Of a stretch of 64,000 nucleotides of DNA, positions 27,250 to 35,793 are shown piece by piece. The translations under genes and the position numbers were made by a program. How positions within the stretch are numbered: position 1 is the first letter of the stretch; every line of letters starts with the position of its first letter. Source of the stretch: Lewinella sp041392765 (GTDB lineage: Bacteria > Bacteroidota > Bacteroidia > Chitinophagales > Saprospiraceae); assembly GCA_041392765.1 (NCBI GenBank), contig JAWKLL010000014.1, forward strand, positions 1 through 64,000. Direction: 5' to 3'. The notes under the pieces were generated by a model. It was given only the letters and a program-made list of their open reading frames with translations, made no database searches and was not told where the DNA came from.

Positions 27250-28608
27250 TTAACCAGCCAACTGTTGAATGATTGCATCAACAGGTAGTGCGAACTGCTC
27301 ACCAGAAACCATGTTCTTGAGGGTAAGCTGGCCGCTTTCCATTTCATTGTCACCAATGAGGATGACATAAGGAACTTGGCGGTTATTGGCATAGCTCATC
27401 TGCTTTTTCAGCTTTACGGGGTCGGGGTATAAATCGGAGTTGATACCAGCGGCACGTAACTGAGAAAGCACTCGGAAGGCATAGCGGTGGCCTTTCTCGT
27501 CGAAGGCTACGAGCATGACCTTGAGGGCTGCTTGATCGTTCGTAGGAAAAAGATTCAGTTCTTCCAATACATCGTAAATGCGTTCGGCACCGAAAGAAAC
27601 ACCTACACCCGGCATATCTTTCAATCCGAAAACGCTGGTTAGATCGGCATAGCGGCCACCGCCACCGATACTTCCCATTTTCACTTCAGGATGTGCAGCC
27701 GTATCCACATTTACTTCAAATATGCAGCCCGTATAATAGTTCAGTCCACGGGCGAGGGTAATATCGAATCGCAGGGTGTTTTGTAAGGTATAGCCCGCTA
27801 GGTACTCCATTACGGTAGCGATTTCCTCCACGCCTTTCAATCCTGTTTCACTTCCCGAAAAGGCGGTAGTAAGTGCTTCCAACTCGGTGACAGCCAAGAT
27901 ATTTTCAATAGTAGCGATGGCCGCTTCGGGAATATGCCGATTGAGAAGTTCGGCGCGAACCCCTTCGATACCTACCTTGTCTAATTTGTCGATGGCGACC
28001 GTCATGTCCACCAGTTGGTCGGGGATACCAGCTACTTCGGCAATACCCGCCAATATTTTACGGTTGTTGATGCGAATGTGGGTGCGAATGCCTAATGCAG
28101 CGAAGGCTTCATCATAAATTTGAACTAACTCCGCTTCATAGCTAAGTGAGTGAGACCCCACCACGTCCACATCGCACTGATAAAACTCCTGATAACGCCC
28201 TTTTTGAGGCCGATCGGCTCGCCAAACAGGTTGAATCTGATAGCGTTTGAAAGGAAAGGACAGCTCGTTTTGATACATGACTACAAAACGGGCAAAAGGC
28301 ACGGTAAGGTCGTAGCGCAGACCGCGTTTTGCAATAGAAGGAATGAGCTTGTTCGCATCCTTTTGTGCCAGCGCCTCCGCATCGGCGTTGTCGAGGAAGT
28401 TACCATTGTTTAGCACCTTGAAAAGCAGTCGGTCGCCCTCTTCCCCATATTTGCCAGTAAGAGAGCTAAGATTTTCCATCACAGGGGTTTCTATAGGCTG
28501 GTAGCCATACTTCACAAACACGTTGCGGATGGTATCGAAAATGTAATTGCGGCGGTTGACCTGTTGTGGCAAAAAATCGCGGGTGCCTTTAGGAATCCCT
28601 GGCTTCAT
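27250..28608 (-). CDS. hisS: Histidine--tRNA ligase
   Basis: The product is 452 residues and the frame is intact. It is a class II synthetase: N-terminal KPGIPKGTRDFLPQ, motif 2 FKRYQIQPVWRADRPQKGRYQEFYQCDVDVVG, the HisA-type histidine-binding segment LARGLNYYTGCIFEVN, motif 3 with GGGGRYADLTSVFG and GVSFGAERIYDVL, and a C-terminal anticodon-binding domain (VMLVAFDEKGHRYAFRVLSQLRAAGINSDLYP). It charges tRNA-His. It is monocistronic in this view. Confidence 0.97.
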   Translation of the reverse strand: MKPGIPKGTRDFLPQQVNRRNYIFDTIRNVFVKYGYQPIETPVMENLSSLTGKYGEEGDRLLFKVLNNGNFLDNADAEALAQKDANKLIPSIAKRGLRYDLTVPFARFVVMYQNELSFPFKRYQIQPVWRADRPQKGRYQEFYQCDVDVVGSHSLSYEAELVQIYDEAFAALGIRTHIRINNRKILAGIAEVAGIPDQLVDMTVAIDKLDKVGIEGVRAELLNRHIPEAAIATIENILAVTELEALTTAFSGSETGLKGVEEIATVMEYLAGYTLQNTLRFDITLARGLNYYTGCIFEVNVDTAAHPEVKMGSIGGGGRYADLTSVFGLKDMPGVGVSFGAERIYDVLEELNLFPTNDQAALKVMLVAFDEKGHRYAFRVLSQLRAAGINSDLYPDPVKLKKQMSYANNRQVPYVILIGDNEMESGQLTLKNMVSGEQFALPVDAIIQQLAG

Positions 28609-28782
28609 GGTTTTCTTTTTGGGTATGGTTGCGCTTGGTGCGACCCTTTAATTTAAGAGCCGTAAAGATAAGCCCAAGTTGTGGGTCTGGCCAAACTTTT
28701 ATAAGAGTATGTATAAATCAGGTTGGGTTTTAGGATAAAAATCCTAAGATGCTACCTGATTCGCTAAAGAAAAAGCCGTAAG

Positions 28783-28858
28783 TAATTTGACGGAAATAAA
28801 CTGTTCAATTTTTTTAGGCGATTCGGAAAAATTGAACATTTTATTTTTATCCCGTCCC
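28783..28858 (+). repeat. MITE-like element family A
   Basis: This 76-bp palindrome has the same ends as the 16189 copy (TAATTTGACGGAAATAAACT ... TTTTATTTTTATCCCGTCCC). It is flanked by TAAG at 28779-28782 and 28859-28862. It is the main content of the 321-bp gap between hisS and the RDD gene. Confidence 0.75.
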
Positions 28859-28929
28859 TAAGACTATTCCTACACGTGCGAAAACCTTACTTTTATGGCA
28901 GTAAAGTAAAAAGGCAACCTTCCACACGT

Positions 28930-29670
28930 ATGCAACATATTGATTTAAAGACCAGCCAAAACGTAACAATCTCCTACGAGCTAGCCAAACTCGGCGACCG
29001 CATTCTGGCGCTGATCTTGGATTTGCTGATCGTTATGGTGGGGTATTATTTGCTTATTGCACTCATCATCGGTGCGTTGGAGCTGAAACCGTATGGCTTT
29101 GCGGTAGCGGCGTTTTTTTTCATCTTACCGCTAACTATTTTCTTAGGATGGCAGTTTCTATTCGAGCTTTTCAACCACGGCCAAAGCCCGGGCAAGAGAA
29201 TAATCGGCTTGCAGGTAGTACGCATGGACGGTGAAGACTTGCTACCCGGTGATTTATTGCCAAGATCACTGCTGTATTTTGTGGACTTATTAGCATCGGG
29301 CGGCATTGTAGGGGCACTATTGATTACTTCCACCCCCTTCAATCAGCGATTAGGCGACATGATTGCGGCTACCTGTGTCATCAAGGTAAAGGCTACTACT
29401 CGTTTTGGATTGGAAGATATTCTTAGAATCAGCTCTTTAGAAAACTACGAACCTACGTACCCAGAAGTGCGACAATTCAACGAGCAAGATATGTTGTTGA
29501 TAAAATCAGTACTGGCTCGTCATCAGCAGTACCCCAACTTAGCTAACAAAGCTTTAGTGACGGATACCGCTCGGCAATTAGCTCAACAACTGAACACCTC
29601 GCCCCCCACCAGCAACCCTGCCCTTTTCTTACAGACCTTGCTAAAGGATTATATCGTGCTGACAAGGTAA
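28930..29670 (+). CDS. RDD family membrane protein
   Basis: The product is about 246 residues from the ATG at 28930 (MQHIDLKTSQNVTISYELAKLGDRILALILDLLIVMV); an earlier in-frame ATG gives an unlikely basic N-terminus. The RDD signature is GDRILALILD, with conserved Arg and Asp residues in the first helix, then the second helix and LFNHGQSPGKRIIGLQVVRMDGEDLLPGDLLPRSLL. Three membrane spans precede a cytosolic C-terminal part of about 95 residues. RDD proteins have been linked to ion transport or protein quality control; the function here is unknown. It is transcribed away from hisS. Confidence 0.9.
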   Translation: MQHIDLKTSQNVTISYELAKLGDRILALILDLLIVMVGYYLLIALIIGALELKPYGFAVAAFFFILPLTIFLGWQFLFELFNHGQSPGKRIIGLQVVRMDGEDLLPGDLLPRSLLYFVDLLASGGIVGALLITSTPFNQRLGDMIAATCVIKVKATTRFGLEDILRISSLENYEPTYPEVRQFNEQDMLLIKSVLARHQQYPNLANKALVTDTARQLAQQLNTSPPTSNPALFLQTLLKDYIVLTR

Positions 29671-29889
29671 AATAACGTAAATTCGTGGGTAAATATCCTA
29701 CCGCTACGTTGTTGCTTTGAGCGGAAAAACACGAAAGGTTCGTTTACGAAGCCGCTGTGCTTCGCCCCCGACCATTACCCATTGCGCACGCCAGATTAGG
29801 AAGGAGGGGGGCAGTACATCCGGTTAAATCCGGTTAAAAAGCTGCGGTATGGTGTTGGTTTTCACGGGTGTAATGGTGTTTAGGGGATA

Positions 29890-30270
29890 GTTCAAATAAG
29901 TGTGTCTAGGTTAAAGAATAGTAAAGCGTAGCTTTAGCTTCCAATCGGCTTCGCCGCTGCTGCTGTGATGCCGAAGACCGAAGCAGCAACAGCGGCGAAG
30001 CCGACATCATTTTTTGCCTTAGGCTCATCCCATATGTGGTCTGATCCGATCACCCTACAACTCTAGGAGATTTGCCATGATTGGTTTCCATTTATGGGCT
30101 TTCCTCCTCCACGACTGCTCGTTTTGCGATAAAGATGTTAATGGGCTACCTTCTCCCAACAGGTCGCCCCCTCTTTTTAAATGTTCAGCAAGGCGGTCTT
30201 CTAAATTACCTTGTGGTGTCTCTTTTTTCTTACTCCTATTGCAAAGTTAAGCAGACACACTTTAATGAAC
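29890..30270. mobile_element. Transposase-less element with 18-bp terminal inverted repeats
   Basis: GTTCAAATAAGTGTGTCT at 29890-29907 and AGACACACTTTAATGAAC at 30253-30270 are inverted repeats with about three mismatches. Ends of the TAAGTGTGTC type resemble those of IS256-group elements in Bacteroidota, but no transposase frame is left in the 380 bp. Inside lies a 21-bp stem (29947-29967 with 29986-30006, one mismatch) made of TCGGCTTCGCCGCTG-type sequence. The assignment to IS256 is a suggestion only. Confidence 0.4.
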
Positions 30271-30285
30271 AATCTTATATATCTA

Positions 30286-30317
30286 GGTTGGCGACACCTC
30301 GTTGCCAACTTTTTTTT
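30286..30317 (+). terminator. Terminator-like hairpin
   Basis: GTTGGC and GCCAAC form a short stem with an 11-nt loop, followed by TTTTTTTT on the plus strand. No gene is identified directly upstream; it may be a relic of the adjoining element. Confidence 0.4.
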
Positions 30318-30446
30318 GTTACAAAGATGTTAATCACCTCCATTTTTTATTGCAAAAAGGAACGAAAGAGCCGTTTATTTCGTTATACAATCAGCTTTTT
30401 TTGCAACTATTGTTATTTATCAATCACCTAACTAAACTATCTCCCC

Positions 30447-30521
30447 ATGATCATCTTAAGCATTCTTTTATTGGTGTTGTTGTTATTCAACTTTCAACCC
30501 GTGAGGAAAGAAAAATTCTAA
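30447..30521 (+). CDS. Possible 24-residue hydrophobic peptide
   Basis: The ATG at 30447 opens a 24-codon frame, MIILSILLLVLLLFNFQPVR plus KEKF: one membrane-length hydrophobic stretch with a basic tail. It looks like a small membrane or leader peptide, but lies in a repeat-rich gap with no supporting context and may be chance. Confidence 0.2.
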   Translation: MIILSILLLVLLLFNFQPVRKEKF

Positions 30522-30544
30522 CGCACCCTACATTGCCCTCCTAG

Positions 30545-30675
30545 TGAAAAGACGGAAATAACCACCCCCATTTTTTCTACCGATTCGCGAATATTTTCAC
30601 GCAAGCTCCTTTTAGTCGCTTGCTTAAAAAATTTTAGCGAATCAAAAACGGGGGCAGTTATTTTTAATCCGTCAC
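30545..30675 (+). repeat. MITE-like element, related to family A
   Basis: This 131-bp palindrome runs from TGAAAAGACGGAAATAAC to GTTATTTTTAATCCGTCAC, with GATTCGCGAATATTTT pairing to AAAATTTTAGCGAATC inside. It is flanked by CTAG at 30541-30544 and 30676-30679; the second CTAG is shared with the next element. Confidence 0.65.
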
Positions 30676-30679
30676 CTAG

Positions 30680-30756
30680 TAATTTGACGGAAATAAACTG
30701 TTCAATTTTTTTTAGGCGATTCGCAAAAATTGAACAGTTTATTTTTATCCCATCCC
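30680..30756 (+). repeat. MITE-like element family A, abutting the previous one
   Basis: This 77-bp copy has the type ends (TAATTTGACGGAAATAAACT; AGTTTATTTTTATCCCATCC). It has CTAG on its left and CTAC on its right. Two elements share a single CTAG, as if one inserted into the target repeat of the other. Confidence 0.7.
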
Positions 30757-30940
30757 CTACTATTTTTTGAACCCTTGCGTCAACAGGCTGTTGCATAGTG
30801 ATGGGATAAACATATAGTTATCCATTATTGGTTTGGCTTTTGCGCAAAAGCACTTAAACAGAAGAGCTTGCGCAAACGCCCAACCGCAAGAAAAAATGGA
30901 TCGCTTTATTTACGTCAAGTTACTACGTAAAAATACGACT

Positions 30941-31849
30941 ATGGCAATCGTTCTGATAGCAGGAGGAAGTGGTTTAGTAGGCAGCCGACTCAGTGAAATT
31001 TTGGTATCACGTGGGCATGAGGTACGTCACTTCAGCCGATCCTCTGAAGGGAAATACCGCACTTATGTGTGGAATATCGAACAGCAAACTTACGACGAGG
31101 CGGCACTCAAAGGGGTGACACACGTTGTACATTTGGCAGGGGCGGGTATAGCCGACGCTCGCTGGACGGATGCCCGCAAAGATTTAATTATCAAAAGCCG
31201 CACAGAAAGTACGCTACTTTTGCGAAAAGCAATAGCGGCTCATGGGACGGAAGTACAGGCTTATATCGCCAGTAGTGCCATTGGTTATTATGGGGACAGG
31301 GGCAACCAACTCCTCCACGAGACCGATGCCCCTGGAGCAGGCTTCCTCTCTGAAAGTGTACTCGCGTGGGAAACCGCAATACAAGAGATACCCAACACCC
31401 TACAACTCCCGACCCTGATCGTGCGTACAGGGATAGTGCTTTCTACCCAAGGGGGGGCACTCCCCAAGATGCTTTTGCCACTCAATTTGCTTACTTCAAC
31501 CTACTTTGGTGATGGCCAACAGTGGTATTCTTGGATACATATAGATGATATTTGTGGATTGCTGCTGAAAGGCATAGAGGACGCTGCTTTCAAGGGTGTT
31601 TTCAATGGGGTGTCTCCCCAACCCGTGCGCAATAAAACACTGGCACAGGCACTCATAGATGCTACGGCAAAACCCGCAGTCTTACTTCCGGCTCCTACTT
31701 TTGCCTTGAAAATAGCCTTGGGTGAGATGTCGCATACGGTGTTAGACAGTTGCAAAGTATCTGCGGAAAAGGCTACACAACACGGATACCATTTCCAATA
31801 TCCTGAAATAGTATCCGCGCTGAAAGATGTGCTGACTAATAAAAAGTAG
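30941..31849 (+). CDS. TIGR01777-family SDR epimerase
   Basis: The product is about 302 residues from the ATG at 30941, which gives the clean nucleotide-binding start MAIVLIAGGSGLVGSRLSEIL (GGSGLVG Rossmann loop). An upstream frame adds 36 residues without similarity to the family. Further motifs are VVHLAGAGIADARWTDARK, the active-site region SSAIGYYGDRG with Tyr, ETDAPGAGFLSE, and the C-terminal IHIDDICGLLLKGIED and NGVSPQPVRNK. TIGR01777 proteins bind NADP(H); their substrate is unknown, though some are linked to cell division. It is followed by the convergent HAD gene. Confidence 0.93.
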   Translation: MAIVLIAGGSGLVGSRLSEILVSRGHEVRHFSRSSEGKYRTYVWNIEQQTYDEAALKGVTHVVHLAGAGIADARWTDARKDLIIKSRTESTLLLRKAIAAHGTEVQAYIASSAIGYYGDRGNQLLHETDAPGAGFLSESVLAWETAIQEIPNTLQLPTLIVRTGIVLSTQGGALPKMLLPLNLLTSTYFGDGQQWYSWIHIDDICGLLLKGIEDAAFKGVFNGVSPQPVRNKTLAQALIDATAKPAVLLPAPTFALKIALGEMSHTVLDSCKVSAEKATQHGYHFQYPEIVSALKDVLTNKK

Positions 31850-31895
31850 TGCCACTTGGACACTAATAGTGGCTCGATGGCTTGTTCCTTATCCC

Positions 31896-32327
31896 TTACG
31901 AGCGGAACACCTCCACTTCTTTGTTTTCAATAACAAGATCGGTGAACTTACCTTTAAAGCGAGTTGCACGAACGATGTGGTTGTCTATCCAGTGGTAGTT
32001 TCCGCCACGTGGTTTGTTCATCAAAAGGCCGTGATAGCGGAAGTCATGCTTTTTTAGCCATTCCTCAGTGATTGCCCTATGTTCCTCGGTGCGAGAGGTG
32101 AAAAACGTGATAATGTGTCCCTCTTCGTACCACTTATTGCAGATACGCAATGCATCCGGGTAGGGCAGGCACGTACCCATGCGCTCGGGTTCCTCATTAG
32201 GAATATCATCACAGATGGTTCCGTCTATATCGATCAGGAAATTTTTGACACCCTCTGGTAAAGTAGGGCTAATCGTTTCCCCTTTCTCGTTAAACGCCGC
32301 TTCTAACCCCGTTGTAAGATGAGCCAT
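31896..32327 (-). CDS. HAD-superfamily phosphatase-like protein
   Basis: The product is 143 residues. HAD motif I is FLIDIDGTICDD (nucleophile D33, acid D35). Motif II is the TFFTSRTEEHR region, and K and D residues follow in LLMNKPRGGNYHWIDNHIVRATRF. It lacks a cap domain. Close Bacteroidota homologues are often labelled 'phosphoheptose isomerase', which the HAD motifs contradict. The substrate is unknown; the fold also resembles polynucleotide-kinase phosphatase domains. Confidence 0.82.
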   Translation of the reverse strand: MAHLTTGLEAAFNEKGETISPTLPEGVKNFLIDIDGTICDDIPNEEPERMGTCLPYPDALRICNKWYEEGHIITFFTSRTEEHRAITEEWLKKHDFRYHGLLMNKPRGGNYHWIDNHIVRATRFKGKFTDLVIENKEVEVFRS

Positions 32328-32343
32328 AATTGGTTGAGTTGAT

Positions 32344-32475
32344 TAGCGATTATGTAGGAGGATTTGTATGCGCTTCAAATATCTTTTACGTCATGCTGTG
32401 TCAAAGAAACTTTTCCTTGCCTGACGTAAAAATCTTAATTGAATCCCTATACAAACTCCCCGTACATAACCTCTA
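32344..32475. repeat. Palindromic element family B, uninterrupted copy
   Basis: This 132-bp element has inverted ends, TAGCGATTATGTAGGAGGAT and its mate at the right end (...ACATAACCTCTA). Its reverse complement aligns with 16134-16374, but it has no insertion: where that copy carries TTAG-element-TTAG, this one has a single TCAG (reverse strand), so it acts as the empty site. Confidence 0.75.
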
Positions 32476-32490
32476 TTATTTCTTGTTAAG

Positions 32491-32545
32491 ACAAACTGTT
32501 CTCTTTCTGATTCGAAAAAAGGAACAGCTTATTTCCGATAAATTA
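32491..32545 (-). repeat. Degenerate MITE-like element family A
   Basis: In inverted orientation, ACAAACTGTTC...GAACAGCTTATTTCCGATAAATTA matches family A, with one end shortened by about 15 bp. It is flanked by TAAG (32487-32490) and CTAA (32546-32549). Confidence 0.5.
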
Positions 32546-32648
32546 CTAATATACATCGAATACAGCCACAAAGGTAGGTATTTCACCAAGGGTATCCTGT
32601 ATTTGACAGGTTAAATAATTACTGTTTTCCGACAGCAAAGTGAAAAAC

Positions 32649-33611
32649 TCAAATCTGTTTCACAGCCCGAGATGCAGGCTTCGGCACGTTGGCTCGCAGC
32701 AATTCCATGAGTGTTTGTTGTACACTCTCCAATGCTGGGTTCAATTCTGTGTTGATTTTCTCTACGGCTGAATTATAAGCGTCTGCTTCTTCGGTGGTGA
32801 GGTTGTTGCCCTTTTCCGTTCCTCTTATCAGTGCTATATACTCTTGCCGAGCTAATGCGTCGAGGATAGTAGCTTGCTGCACGACAGCATCCCGATACGC
32901 TGTATTGCCATTGAAATCAGCCATACTTTTCATTCGAGGCAATGCTTCGGTGCAAGCCTTGGTAATGGCTACTCTGGCGGCTTTCATGCTTTCAGCATCG
33001 TTTTTTTCCAAGGCGGCGATAAATTCACTATTGGCTTTATTGACGCGAAAGTGCCCCAAAAATAAGCTTCGCTGGTACTGGTTCAGTGCGTTGAGCTGGT
33101 CGTATTCAGACTGGTCGGTGTCTTCCACCAATGAAATTTGGTTGGCAGTAGCAAACTGGCGTTGCGCCTTCACAAAGGCATTCGCAGCTGTGGCCATGCG
33201 GTTCTCAGCATCCGTTTGCGCCTTTATATAGGCCTCCATTTTGTCGAAGCTTTGCTGGGCGTTTGATTTTAGTATTTCCACTTCCTCAAAGCTAACTTCA
33301 AACAACTCTTGGTAAGTATCTAACACCTTTAGCATAGCTGCCTTCAAGCCTGCATCGCCTTCAAAAGCTGGCAATGCAGCTACTTGTTGGCGGGTAGTAT
33401 TGATCTGATCGAGCAGTGCCAACCGCTTTTCGGCAATAACAGCTACTTCCTCGCTATGTACGGCATACTGAAGGTACTCCATGTTCTTGGCGGAAAGAGC
33501 GGTGTGTGCACTGTTGAAAAAATCAAAATAACGAATGGCTGCGTCGCCACCCTGCTGCGCACTGAGCCACTGCGTGGCAGTAAGCATGGTTAAAAAAAGT
33601 ATAGTTCGCAT
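32649..33611 (-). CDS. Secreted helical protein (LIC11966-like)
   Basis: The product is 320 residues with a signal peptide (MRTILFLTMLTATQWLSAQ) and no other membrane segment. The mature chain is almost all alpha-helix, rich in Ala/Glu/Gln (RYFDFFNSAHTALSAKNMEYLQYAVHSEEVAVIAEKRLALLDQINTT). It resembles the LIC11966 family of surface proteins of unknown function. It is likely periplasmic or surface-exposed. It lies 11 bp downstream of the hotdog thioesterase and may be in one unit with it and zwf. Confidence 0.7.
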   Translation of the reverse strand: MRTILFLTMLTATQWLSAQQGGDAAIRYFDFFNSAHTALSAKNMEYLQYAVHSEEVAVIAEKRLALLDQINTTRQQVAALPAFEGDAGLKAAMLKVLDTYQELFEVSFEEVEILKSNAQQSFDKMEAYIKAQTDAENRMATAANAFVKAQRQFATANQISLVEDTDQSEYDQLNALNQYQRSLFLGHFRVNKANSEFIAALEKNDAESMKAARVAITKACTEALPRMKSMADFNGNTAYRDAVVQQATILDALARQEYIALIRGTEKGNNLTTEEADAYNSAVEKINTELNPALESVQQTLMELLRANVPKPASRAVKQI

Positions 33612-33622
33612 GGTTATGTGGT

Positions 33623-34072
33623 TTATTGATGATCAGTTGATGTAACGTCTTCTTGAATTTCCCAATACTTTTCTTTGCGGAATACAATCCCTTTGAAAAT
33701 GGCTACTTGTTGCCCTTTTTGGTTACTGACGATGACTTGGTATTGGGCAATGCGATGACTCGCGTGTTGCTCTACGGCGCGAGCCAACAGGGTATCGCCA
33801 GCGAAAGCAGGTAGCAGGTGGCTGATGCCCGTATCGATAGAAAGGGCGTGTTTGCCACGACTATTGGAAGCAAACGCCAAGGCACTATCGGCCAAACTAT
33901 AGCTGATGCCGCCATGAGCAATGCCAAAACCATTGAGCATATCTTCACGCACTACGAGTTGCAAACAGCAGTACCCCTCACCCTCTTCTACTCGCTCGAT
34001 GCCCAACCATTGGCTGAAAGCATCTTTTTGCATCATTTGGTCTATAATCTCGGAGGGGGGCATGGAAGACAT
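33623..34072 (-). CDS. PaaI-type hotdog thioesterase
   Basis: The product is 149 residues. It shows the hotdog fold of the PaaI family: MLNGFGIAHGGISYSLADSALAFASNSRG with the conserved HGG and Asp, and then SIDTGISHLLPAFAGDTLLARAVEQHASHRIAQYQVIVSNQKGQQVAIFKGIVFRK. PaaI enzymes hydrolyse phenylacetyl-CoA-type thioesters. No phenylacetate genes are near, so the substrate is open. It lies 16 bp after the zwf stop, probably in the same operon. Confidence 0.88.
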   Translation of the reverse strand: MSSMPPSEIIDQMMQKDAFSQWLGIERVEEGEGYCCLQLVVREDMLNGFGIAHGGISYSLADSALAFASNSRGKHALSIDTGISHLLPAFAGDTLLARAVEQHASHRIAQYQVIVSNQKGQQVAIFKGIVFRKEKYWEIQEDVTSTDHQ

Positions 34073-34088
34073 AGTTTATTGATTTTGT

Positions 34089-35595
34089 TTACAATTCGCA
34101 AAATACACCCGATTTCACTAAGTCCGGACAGGGATTTCGCCAGTTGATTCCATTGGGAAAAAGCTGCTTCGCTTCTTCCGGCCCCCACGTACCCGAGGGG
34201 TAGCCAAAAAGTTTGCTTTCATTCCTATTCCAGCCTTCGATAATGGGGTCGATAAACTTCCACGTTGCTTCCACGCTATCGCCAAGGGTATATAGGGTAG
34301 CATCGCCGCGCATACTGTCCAAGAGCAGGCGTTCATAAGCCTCCGGTACATGTGCGTCTGTAAGATCGGCATAGTGGAAATCCATGTTCACATCCTTCAC
34401 TTGAAAGCCTTGCCCCGGCACCTTCATGCCAAATTGCAACGCCAAGCCCTCATGTGGCTGTATGCGAATGATGAGCTGGTTGTGTGGGTGTTGATAAGTG
34501 CGTTCTCTGCGGAAGAGCTGTTGGGGCGATTCCTTGAAGGTAATCACAACTTCCGTTACCTTAGTGGGCATGCGTTTGCCAGTGCGTAAGTAAAAAGGCA
34601 CCCCCGACCAACGCCAGTTGTCAATAAAAAACTTAATGGCCACAAAAGTTTCCGTTCGGGAATCAGCGGCAACGCCTTTTTCTTCGCGATAGGCTGTTTT
34701 ATACCCATCTCCTTTGCCCGCACTCGTGTATTGCCCCCTCACTACATATTTATCCACGTCCTCAGGAGCAATAGGCCGTAATGATTGGAACAATTTCTGC
34801 TTCTCACTACGAATAGCGTGTGCATCGGCAGTTATGGGGGGTTCCATTGCCACATGTGCTACTATCTGGAGTAAATGGTTTTGTACCATATCGCGCATCG
34901 CACCCGACTCGTCGTAATAGCCGCCTCTATTTTGCACCCCAATATCCTCCGCAGAGGTGATTTGTACGTGCTCAATATAGTTCCGATTCCAAAGGGGTTC
35001 CAAGAAGCTATTGGCAAAACGTGTCACCAATAGATTTTGTACTGTTTCTTTACCGAGGTAGTGGTCAATCCTGTACAGTTGTTCCTCTTTAAAAAACCGA
35101 AGCAAATGCTGGTTGAGGGCTTTAGCGGAAGCACCGTCATAACCAAAAGGTTTTTCAATAACCAATCGGCGGAAAACACCCTGCTTTTCATTCAGCCCCT
35201 GTGCACTCAAGTATTCGGGAATGGTGGTGTATAACTTAGGAGGCGTGGACAGGTAGAAAATATAGTTGCCCGGCGTTTGCAATTGGGTATCCAATACTTG
35301 CAGTCTGTCTTTTACCTTTTTGTATTCAGCAGCTTCAGCAGTATCAATGGGTTCATAAAACAACCTGTCCGCAAAAGCCTGCCGAACCGCTTCGTCCTCC
35401 TGCTGCGCTACATACTTACTTTGCAAAAAAGCCTGTTGCCTGAAGTCTTCATCTGAATAGGGGTTCGGCTTACGCCTAAAATACCAAACTGAGCTGGAAG
35501 ATACCCATCTACATACAGTTGAAAAAAGCAGGAATGAGTTTTCTGACGGTCAAGTCGCCAGAAGCCCCCAAAATAACGAATACGTGTGGTTCCAT
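34089..35595 (-). CDS. zwf: Glucose-6-phosphate 1-dehydrogenase, frameshifted near the N-terminus
   Basis: The enzyme oxidises glucose-6-phosphate to 6-phosphogluconolactone with NADP. The best start is the ATG at 35595, giving MEPHVFVILGASGDLTVRKLIPAFF (GASGDL nucleotide loop). One-base shifts near 35520 and 35460 then lead into the long frame SKYVAQQED.... Downstream it is intact: VIEKPFGYDGASAKALNQ, the active-site signature RIDHYLGKETVQNLLVTRFAN, and YYDESGAMRDMVQNHLLQIVAHVAMEPP. The total is about 500 residues, normal for the family. It is divergent from gnd, the next oxidative pentose phosphate gene. Confidence 0.92.
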
Positions 35596-35661
35596 AAAGG
35601 ATGGTCTGTGTCAAATATGTCCGTAAGCTGAACTACATTTGTGTCTGCGTCGTTTTGTAAG

Positions 35662-35702
35662 GGATAAGAAAAAAATAGATTCAGCATTTGTTTTTCCTAT
35701 AC
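35662..35702. repeat. Short relative of the 1523-1644 element
   Basis: GGATAAGAAAAAAATAGATT plus CAGCATTTGT is identical to the left end of the 1523 element, followed by TTTTCCTATAC. It is flanked by TAAG (35658-35661) and TTAG (35703-35706). It looks like an internally deleted copy and lies in the zwf/gnd divergent promoter region. Confidence 0.5.
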
Positions 35703-35793
35703 TTAGGAAAACAAAATTCCCTGTTTATCAGCAACACTCTTACTTCAACTGACTAACGCTATAAAAGTTGGGGTGTTGTAAAAAAATAATGGC

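Noticed and set aside
30081..30431. 116-residue frame in the repeat-rich gap
   Set aside because: It crosses the right end of the inverted-repeat element and a terminator-like hairpin, and has a low-complexity sequence with no recognisable domain.
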